A stretch of 64,000 nt of DNA, taken from Merluccius polli (Eukaryota > Chordata > Actinopteri > Gadiformes > Merlucciidae). The notes below the pieces were generated by a model that searched no databases, was not told the origin of the DNA, and was given only the letters and a program-made list of their open reading frames with translations. The position numbers were made by a program, and so were the translations under genes. Positions 63,924-64,000 of the stretch are shown here, piece after piece; the first letter of the stretch is position 1, and each line of letters starts with the position of its first letter. The stretch spans positions 141,287-205,286 of the forward strand of contig JAOPHQ010005718.1 in NCBI GenBank assembly GCA_030340625.1. Direction: 5' to 3'.

Positions 63924-64000
63924 CTCTAGAAGGAACTCCAAAAAATCGCGAATAACTTCATAGGAGTGGCCCTTTCTGAAGTAGTCCCGGATAAGGTCTT

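Larger units (their letters stand above)
62906..64000 (-). pseudogene. Inverted copy of zinc-ribbon/integrase exons in swapped order, split by a hAT
   Basis: On the minus strand from the window edge: integrase exon start (DLIRDYFRKGHSYEVIRDFLE, 64000 to about 63936), directly joined in frame to the zinc-ribbon exon tail (FLLERPSTSSTPST), which ends in the same GT donor at 63007. The following intron matches 51703-51800 in opposite orientation. The order exon 3 then exon 2, without an intron, is the junction expected from a tandem duplication broken within both exons. A hAT sits within the joined exon (63082-63923). The copy continues beyond the window. Confidence 0.75.

Noticed and set aside
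1..64000. tRNA, rRNA or other structured RNA genes
   Set aside because: I looked for tRNA-like cloverleaf and box sequences and saw none convincing; a covariance-model scan would be needed to exclude them.

Overview
This window looks like repeat-dense nuclear DNA of a ray-finned (teleost) fish. It carries a mixture typical of such genomes: L2-clade and Rex1 LINEs, a Tx1/L1-type LINE, a LINE with a restriction-like endonuclease, a DIRS1-like tyrosine-recombinase retrotransposon, Gypsy (Sushi-like) and BEL/Pao fragments, hAT, PIF/Harbinger and integrase-type DNA transposons, MITEs and many microsatellites. I see no intact conventional host gene. The only host-like coding signals are two in-phase candidate exons near 15.5-15.8 kb (minus strand), an unidentified short ORF at the left edge, and the last two exons of a HECT-type E3 ligase-like gene at 61.7-62.2 kb (minus strand).

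Layout. 0.2-2.5 kb: a fold-back repeat, a 16-bp tandem repeat and a block shared with 44.4 kb. 3.0-7.3 kb: a broken ZBED-like hAT transposase gene, split near its C-terminus by a 5'-truncated RLE LINE. 8.1-14.0 kb: a nearly complete DIRS1-like element on the minus strand (gag, RT/RNase H, tyrosine recombinase, inverted termini). 14.0-15.0 kb: a 982-bp Harbinger-type element with TTA target duplication. 16.6-23.3 kb: an L2 LINE whose catalytic core is replaced by part of a Harbinger element. 23.3-25.6 kb: a Sushi-like Gypsy fragment. 27.2-34.2 kb: a Tx1/L1 LINE holding an L2 and a hAT, each carrying further insertions. 34.2-36.8 kb: BEL/Pao and Gypsy remnants. 37.0-40.7 kb: L2 copy C. 42.3-47.6 kb: a Rex1 LINE with two DNA-transposon insertions, one containing a third. 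47.8-49.7 kb: a Harbinger transposase split by a hAT.

The region from 50 kb to the right edge is the most unusual. A gene starting with a CxxC...CxxC zinc ribbon is spliced in phase to an rve-type integrase. Its 5' part is tandemly duplicated (1.6 kb offset). The second copy holds an L2 fragment, and the integrase exon is split by a full-length L2 (copy B, 55.1-59.9 kb) with a GTCTTT target duplication. Tail-to-tail with the integrase lie the terminal HECT exons. Beyond them is an inverted copy of the zinc-ribbon and integrase exons in swapped order, itself split by a hAT. I infer, without being able to search, that integrase, zinc ribbon and HECT module belong to one element or gene family that spread as a transposon.

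All coordinates were read by eye. Target duplications (TSDs) and splice sites are directly visible; family names rest on motif recognition. Most coding regions are disabled by stops or frameshifts.
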